A program made the translations under genes and the position numbers. A DNA stretch of 11,641 nucleotides, taken from the NCBI GenBank assembly GCA_001304035.1, contig LJUD01000204.1:1-11641 (forward strand), in the 5' to 3' direction. The notes under the pieces were generated by a model that saw only the letters and a list, made by a program, of their open reading frames with translations, had not been told where the DNA came from and did no database searches. This DNA comes from a bacterium SM23_31. Lineage in GTDB: Bacteria > SM23-31. Shown one piece after another: positions 7,331 through 11,641 of this stretch (its first letter is position 1; every line of letters begins with the position of its first letter).

Positions 7331-7688
7331 AAGTTGTAATCACGACGTATTTAAAATCTCCTTGATTTCCTTCATTTAGGTTCATAACTTGATTGTAATT
7401 TTTCCCGTGAATTTGAAGTATTACTAAAAATATCCTTCTTTTATCATAATATATATTAATAGTCTTTAAACCTCTTAATTTTTTTACGATTCTAATGTCT
7501 TGTATTAACAAAGCCTTGGCAAATTTTTAAATTCGCCAGAGTCTTGATGATAAGTTGAAGTGATATTTATAATATCAAATGAATTGCAAATGCGGCAAAA
7601 TTCTTGAATTATCTTAATGTATTACTTTAAATGTGTATTTCTATATAATTTAATTATAATATATTAGTAAAGTTCAGTTTATATTCGA
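7331..7688. other. 358-base AT-rich intergenic region
   Basis: I see no gene here. A hairpin at 7517-7538 (TGGC ... GCCA, 10-bp arms with one mismatch and a 2-base loop) has no T-run on the plus strand, so it is at best a weak terminator or attenuator. Two TATAAT boxes (7644-7649 and 7655-7660) lie 30-45 bases before the ATG at 7689. The first has a weak TTACTT (7622-7627) at 16 bases, which may be the promoter of the PLP enzyme/YgeY genes. No Shine-Dalgarno precedes 7689. Confidence 0.4.
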
Positions 7689-9161
7689 ATGTTGGACTTA
7701 ACAAAAAATGAAGAGCAGCTGCGGCGAGCAGTTCAAAGAGCTCGTGAGCGGAGTATCATTATTCCTACTTTCAGGCAGCAGAAAGCCCCCGAGTTGATCC
7801 CGGATAAGATAAAAGCGGAACTCAAAAACACCGGACTCTGGGACATTGATTCATTAAATTTATTCAGAATTACATGGAAAAATGAGCCGGTTAACCATGG
7901 CGGTCTTTTCGGTCCGGTGAATTACATTGAAATGCCCCGGGAAATTACCGGTGTTGATGCAAGGATAATCGGGCTTATCGGGAGGTGGTTTCCAACAGGT
8001 TCGCATAAAGTCGGGGCAACCTTCGGGTGTCTTGTGCCCGGATTGATTACCGGTCAATTCGACCCAACATGCCATAAAGCAGTATGGCCCTCAACGGGGA
8101 ATTATTGTCGGGGCGGTGCTTACGATGCTGTATTGCTTGCGTGTGACTCGGTCGCAATTCTCCCCGAAGAAATGAGCAGGGAACGTTTCGATTGGCTGTC
8201 AAATATTGCGGGTGAAGTGATTACTACTCCCGGCGGCGAAAGTAATGTAAAAGAGATTTTTGATAAATGCCGTGAGCTCAAACGAAACCGTAAAGATATT
8301 GTGATTTTTAACCAGTTTGACGAACCCGGTAACTATCTCTGGCATTACGAGGTTACCGGGCAAGCAATGTTTGAGATGCTTTTAGAGGTTATGTCTGACA
8401 AGGATTCGTTTGCCGGTATTGTATTGACAACAGGTTCAGCCGGAACTCTTGGAAGTGGTGATTACCTCAAAGAAGTGTTTCCGGGATGTAAGATAGCTGT
8501 AGGAGAACCCCTGCAATGTCCTACGCTTATGTTAAACGGTTATGGAGAGCACCGGATCGAAGGTATCGGCGATAAACACGTGCCCTGGATACACAACATA
8601 CGCAATACAGATATGGTTATGTGCATTGATGATAGTAACTGTGTTAATTTAATAAGACTCTTTAATGAACCAACCGGGAAAGAATATCTTGTGAAACAGG
8701 GCGTGCCTGAAAAAACGGTTGATAATTTACATTTATTGGGAATTTCAGGTGTTGGTAATTTAATATCCGCTGTCAAATTCTGTAAGTATTATGAGCTATC
8801 CAAAAATGAATTTGTCGTGACCGTATTTACAGATTCTATGGAACTTTATGGAAGCCGATTAAAAGAATATTCTGAGAAATATGGGAAATATACTGAGAAT
8901 GATGCAATAAAAGACTACCATCGTTATCTTATGGGTATTTCAACGGTTCACATGCTGGAACTTAGTTATTATGATAAGAAAAGAATCCACAATCTCAAAT
9001 ATTACACATGGATCGAGCAGCAGGGTAAGGATGTAAAAGAATTAAATGCGCAATGGCACGATTATCCTGAATACTGGAAAAAAGTGCAGGCAAAAACCGC
9101 AGAAATCGACCGGCTGATTAATGAGTTTAATGAAAAAACCGGGCTGTTAAATAATTTGTAA
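7689..9161 (+). CDS. PLP-dependent enzyme, fold-type II (cysteine synthase-like superfamily)
   Basis: The protein has 490 residues and looks complete. GSHKVGA (104-110) supplies the likely Schiff-base lysine, Lys107. STGNYCRG (135-142) matches the substrate/asparagine loop of the superfamily. TTGSAGTLGSGD (247-258) fits the glycine-rich loop that holds the PLP phosphate. EGIGDKHVPW (291-300) resembles the GIG segment near the cofactor in cysteine synthases. It is longer than classic CysK/CysM (about 300-320 residues) and than diaminopropionate ammonia-lyase YgeX (about 400), with an extended N-terminus and a helical C-terminal extension. Databases often label such proteins loosely as cysteine synthase. 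The actual reaction is unknown; a lyase or beta-replacement on an amino acid is the safest statement. Only 33 bases separate it from the YgeY-type hydrolase, so the two are probably co-transcribed and may act in one catabolic route. Confidence 0.85.
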   Translation: MLDLTKNEEQLRRAVQRARERSIIIPTFRQQKAPELIPDKIKAELKNTGLWDIDSLNLFRITWKNEPVNHGGLFGPVNYIEMPREITGVDARIIGLIGRWFPTGSHKVGATFGCLVPGLITGQFDPTCHKAVWPSTGNYCRGGAYDAVLLACDSVAILPEEMSRERFDWLSNIAGEVITTPGGESNVKEIFDKCRELKRNRKDIVIFNQFDEPGNYLWHYEVTGQAMFEMLLEVMSDKDSFAGIVLTTGSAGTLGSGDYLKEVFPGCKIAVGEPLQCPTLMLNGYGEHRIEGIGDKHVPWIHNIRNTDMVMCIDDSNCVNLIRLFNEPTGKEYLVKQGVPEKTVDNLHLLGISGVGNLISAVKFCKYYELSKNEFVVTVFTDSMELYGSRLKEYSEKYGKYTENDAIKDYHRYLMGISTVHMLELSYYDKKRIHNLKYYTWIEQQGKDVKELNAQWHDYPEYWKKVQAKTAEIDRLINEFNEKTGLLNNL

Positions 9162-9175
9162 GTAATTTTTACTTT

Positions 9176-9185
9176 AAAAGGAGGT
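9176..9185 (+). promoter_or_regulatory. Strong Shine-Dalgarno fixing the GTG start of the YgeY-type gene
   Basis: AAAAGGAGGT ends 9 bases before GTG 9195. It is nearly a full anti-Shine-Dalgarno match and supports the non-ATG start. It contrasts with the weak or absent ribosome binding sites in front of 5691 and 7689. Confidence 0.75.
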
Positions 9186-9194
9186 AAGGCAAGC

Positions 9195-10397
9195 GTGAAT
9201 AACGAAATAAATAAAAGAATAGAGAGTATTTCACAACAACTTCAAAATAACCTTGTGGGATTGTTAAGGGAAATTATCGCCATTCCATCGATGAATGGAC
9301 AGGAAGGCGCCGTTATCGAGCGGCTGAAAGAGGAAATGGAAAATATCGGATACGAGGAAGTATGGGTAGACCCGATGGGAAATCTTTTTGGGCGGATGGG
9401 CAGCGGTGAAAAGGTACTTGCTATTGACGGTCACGCCGATACGGTTGATATCGGGAATCCGGATCTCTGGGAAGTTGATCCGTTCGGTGGGGAAATACGG
9501 GACGGCTGTATTTATGGCCGCGGCGCTTGTGACCAAAAAGGCGGGCTTGCGGCGGCAGTATATGCAGGGAAAATGATGCAGGAGGTTGGTATGCCGGACA
9601 ATACCTCTTTCCTTGTCGTCGCATCTGTGTTTGAGGAAAATTTTGAAGGTTTAAGCTGGCAGTATATCGTGAACGAAGATAAAATTATCCCGGATGCGGT
9701 TTTGCTTACCGAGCCTACAAATCTGGGTATCAGGATCGGACAGAGGGGAAGATTAGAATTAAAAGTACAAACAGAAGGTGTTTCCTGCCACGGTTCGGCG
9801 CCGGAACGGGGCAGAAATGCCATTTACATGATGGCGCCCGTTATTCAGGAAATAGAGCAATTAAACTCTCGATTGAAAGAAGATAACTTTCTCGGGAAAG
9901 GGAGTATAACGATTAGCGACATCCGTTCGACCGCTCCCTCTTTGTGTGCCGTGGCGGACAGCGCAACAATACATCTTGACCGCCGTCTTACACGTGGAGA
10001 AACAATGGACAGCGCGCTGCAGGAAATTAAGTCCTTACCTTCGGTAATAAAATCAAACGCAAATGTATCGATACCGGAATATAAACCGGTGAGTTATACG
10101 GGGCTTAAGTACCCCGCAAATGCATACTATCCAATGTGGGCGCTTGAAAAGTCACATCCACTGGTACAAACAGCGGTCAAAGCTTTTGAAGCTCAATTTC
10201 ATGAAACACCCGATGTAGATAAATGGGTGTTTTCTACTAACGGCGTTGCTACTATGGGTTCCTTCAATATTCCGACTATTGGATTCGGACCGGGTGAAGA
10301 AAAATTTGCCCACGCCGCAAATGAACTGGTGCCCATTGTACATTTAGTCAAAGCGCTTTCATTCTATGCTTCGTTTATTTATCACTGGGGGAAATAG
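9195..10397 (+). CDS. ygeY: YgeY-family M20 metallohydrolase
   Basis: The protein has 400 residues, the usual length for YgeY. The M20 dinuclear metal site is complete: His80 and catalytic Asp82 in DGHADT, Asp113 in RGACDQKGG, Glu147-Glu148 in SVFEEN, Glu173 in LLTEPTNLGI and His373 in KFAHAANE. The dimerisation (lid) domain contains SCHGSAPERGRNAIYMMAP, which is highly characteristic of the YgeY group. That group is known as a 'selenium metabolism-linked hydrolase' from its neighbourhoods and is part of the enterobacterial anaerobic urate/purine cluster. The natural substrate is not settled as far as I know; amide or carbamoyl-amino acid hydrolysis is expected of the fold. GTG 9195 follows a strong Shine-Dalgarno. 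The TAG stop (10395-10397) shows again that TAG terminates translation here. No selenium or purine genes are visible in the window. Confidence 0.92.
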   Translation: MNNEINKRIESISQQLQNNLVGLLREIIAIPSMNGQEGAVIERLKEEMENIGYEEVWVDPMGNLFGRMGSGEKVLAIDGHADTVDIGNPDLWEVDPFGGEIRDGCIYGRGACDQKGGLAAAVYAGKMMQEVGMPDNTSFLVVASVFEENFEGLSWQYIVNEDKIIPDAVLLTEPTNLGIRIGQRGRLELKVQTEGVSCHGSAPERGRNAIYMMAPVIQEIEQLNSRLKEDNFLGKGSITISDIRSTAPSLCAVADSATIHLDRRLTRGETMDSALQEIKSLPSVIKSNANVSIPEYKPVSYTGLKYPANAYYPMWALEKSHPLVQTAVKAFEAQFHETPDVDKWVFSTNGVATMGSFNIPTIGFGPGEEKFAHAANELVPIVHLVKALSFYASFIYHWGK

Positions 10398-10463
10398 CAG
10401 TTAAATGTTTTTATTATTAAGGACAAAATAAATTCAATTTTCAAATAAGGAAGGAGAGAGTCG

Positions 10464-10790
10464 ATGTTAGTATTAACGACACCAACCATTGAAGGGAAGC
10501 AGATCGTTAAATATTACGGATTGGTCAGCGGTGAAGCGATTTTAGGAGCAAACTTATTTAAGGATTTATTCGCAAGTATCCGCGATATTGTTGGAGGCAG
10601 GTCAGCCGCTTATGAAAAAGAGCTGCGTAGTGCAAAGGATATTGCAATTCAGGAAATGGCTGAACAGGCACAGGCTTATGGCGCCAACGCTGTAGTGGCT
10701 GTTGACCTGGATTACGAAACAATAGGCAGTGGTTCCGGGAATATGCTGATGGTGAGCGCAAGCGGTACTGCGGTAAAATATAAAGATTGA
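10464..10790 (+). CDS. ybjQ: YbjQ / UPF0145 family protein (putative heavy-metal-binding domain)
   Basis: The protein has 108 residues and is complete. The family pattern is clear: LTTPTIEGKQIVKYYGLVSGEAILG, then RDIVGGRSAAYEKEL, then GANAVVAVDLDYE and a glycine-rich end with MLMVSASGTAV. YbjQ/DUF74 proteins are small cytoplasmic proteins that form ring-like oligomers; a metal-binding role has been proposed for the family but is not firmly proven. AAGGAG (10451-10456) lies 7 bases before ATG 10464. The gene follows the YgeY-type gene by 66 bases in the same direction, so it may share the transcript, although such genes are found in many contexts and a functional link is not implied. Confidence 0.93.
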   Translation: MLVLTTPTIEGKQIVKYYGLVSGEAILGANLFKDLFASIRDIVGGRSAAYEKELRSAKDIAIQEMAEQAQAYGANAVVAVDLDYETIGSGSGNMLMVSASGTAVKYKD

Positions 10791-10835
10791 AATGCATGAT
10801 TTGGGATGTAATCCAAAAAGTCCGGATTTAATAGA

Positions 10836-10863
10836 TTCACTATAATAATTATCGCTATATATT
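10836..10863 (+). promoter_or_regulatory. Possible weak promoter before the serine hydrolase gene
   Basis: TTCACT (10836-10841) and TATATT (10858-10863) are 16 bases apart in the 120-base gap between the YbjQ-family and serine hydrolase genes. AT-richness makes a chance match quite possible. Just upstream, short inverted repeats around 10801-10827 have no T-run and do not form a convincing terminator. Confidence 0.25.
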
Positions 10864-10910
10864 ACAATAATTACATAAAGTAATACTTTAAGTAATGAAG
10901 GGAGGTTTTT

Positions 10911-11641
10911 ATGTATAAGTGCCGGTTTCTGAGTATATTATTAGTATTAATTTTTGCTTTTTCATTACATCATTTTGCCGCTGCGCAAAATTTACCGCTT
11001 AAGAACCTTGATGAATACATTGAAAAAGCTTTAAAGGATTGGAATATTGCGGGCACGGCAATTGCCATTGTCAAAGATGATACGGTTGTTTATGCAAAAG
11101 GTTTTGGTTTTAAGAATATGCCGGAATTTCAACTCTATGATCCGTATGTAACGCGGGAATTTACAATACGCGATTTACTCTGTCACAGAAGCGGACTATC
11201 GCGCGGCGACCATCTCTGGCTCGGTTCTACTTTTTCGAGGGATGAAATTGTTTACAGAATCCGGTTTCTTGAACCAAGCTGGAGTTTTCGTTCACATTAT
11301 GGGTATCAAAATATAATGTTTATGATTGCCGGTCAACTTATTGCGCGGGTTACAGAAAAGAGTTGGGATGATAATGTTAAAGAAAAAATCTTTTCGCCGC
11401 TCGATATGAATGAGACGAACACCAGTATAAACGATTTTAAGCCCGGCGATAATGTTGCTACCCCGCATCAAAGAACCACAGACACTTTACGTACTATACC
11501 ATGGCGGAATATAGATAACATCGGACCCGCAGGGTCGATTAATTCCAATGTTGTGGATATGGCAAAATGGCTGAGATTACAATTAGGAAGCGGCACTATT
11601 GAAGACAGGGAGTTTTGGAGCACCGACGTTCAGAGAGAAAT
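10911..11641 (+). CDS. Class C beta-lactamase-like serine hydrolase lacking the SxxK segment (3' partial)
   Basis: The gene starts at ATG 10911, with GGGAGG 6 bases upstream, and runs off the window after about 243 codons. A signal peptide (about residues 1-25, ending FAAAQ) predicts export. The beta-lactamase/PBP4*-type fold is plain: AIAIVKDDTVVYAKGFGF (51-67), TIRDLLCHRSGL (85-96), a YQN motif at 132-134 (second catalytic motif), then KSWDDNVKEKIFSPLDM and NIDNIGPAGSINSNVVDMAKW. However, GFGF is followed at once by KNMPEFQLYDPYV. In the family about 45 residues lie between GFG and P-x-F, including the SxxK motif with the nucleophilic serine and its lysine. All of that is absent, while the frame is kept. 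As written the protein cannot be an active serine hydrolase. The deletion junction is at about 11106-11120. Confidence 0.85.
   Translation, partial: MYKCRFLSILLVLIFAFSLHHFAAAQNLPLKNLDEYIEKALKDWNIAGTAIAIVKDDTVVYAKGFGFKNMPEFQLYDPYVTREFTIRDLLCHRSGLSRGDHLWLGSTFSRDEIVYRIRFLEPSWSFRSHYGYQNIMFMIAGQLIARVTEKSWDDNVKEKIFSPLDMNETNTSINDFKPGDNVATPHQRTTDTLRTIPWRNIDNIGPAGSINSNVVDMAKWLRLQLGSGTIEDREFWSTDVQRE

Noticed and set aside
7071..7511. A 146-codon minus-strand frame across the end of the DUF362-type gene
   Set aside because: It overlaps conserved DUF362 coding sequence on the opposite strand and has no recognisable motif.
7517..7538. Hairpin as a terminator for the DUF362-type gene
   Set aside because: It lies about 190 bases after the stop and has no T-run on the plus strand.
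9512..9823. A 103-codon minus-strand frame inside the ygeY-like gene
   Set aside because: It is antisense to an intact M20 hydrolase with all metal ligands; a shadow frame.

Overview
The window looks like chromosomal DNA from an uncultured or poorly studied Gram-negative bacterium. The evidence is a Tat substrate, a probable lipoprotein, a signal peptide-bearing hydrolase, and a GldF/GldG-type ABC exporter with a DUF4340 partner. The genes are moderately AT-rich and the intergenic DNA is very AT-rich. The gene families fit the broad FCB/Calditrichota/KSB1/Acidobacteria-like pool, but I cannot place the organism from sequence alone. There is no sign of phage, insertion sequence, CRISPR array, tRNA or rRNA.

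Left third (minus strand, 5056 to 188): a tight three-cistron operon. It encodes an ABC ATPase, a fused ABC-2 permease/GldG-like auxiliary protein, and a membrane-anchored DUF4340 protein. A good sigma70-like promoter lies just upstream and a strong intrinsic terminator lies downstream. The fused permease gene is interrupted by an in-frame TAG (1857-1859) that cuts off a highly recognisable C-terminal membrane anchor.

Centre (plus strand, 5691 to 7330): after a 634-base very AT-rich gap come a DUF6599-type envelope protein and a Tat-exported DUF362-type protein, 5 bases apart. Both are broken. In each, the two halves of a recognisable family sit in different reading frames, and family-conserved residues appear to be missing at the junction.

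Right third (plus strand, 7689 to end): after another AT-rich gap come an intact fold-type II PLP enzyme (cysteine synthase-like superfamily), an intact YgeY-type M20 metallohydrolase, a YbjQ-family small protein, and a class C beta-lactamase-like serine hydrolase that runs off the end. The PLP-enzyme/YgeY pairing resembles ygeX-ygeY of the enterobacterial anaerobic purine/urate gene cluster, but the PLP enzyme is not an obvious YgeX. The serine hydrolase lacks the whole segment that should carry the catalytic SxxK motif.

The most striking feature is the run of lesions: one amber codon and three internal losses in four of the eight protein-coding loci. The other genes, and the rest of the damaged ones, are well preserved. 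This means either very recent gene decay or systematic assembly/consensus errors, and read-level data would tell which.
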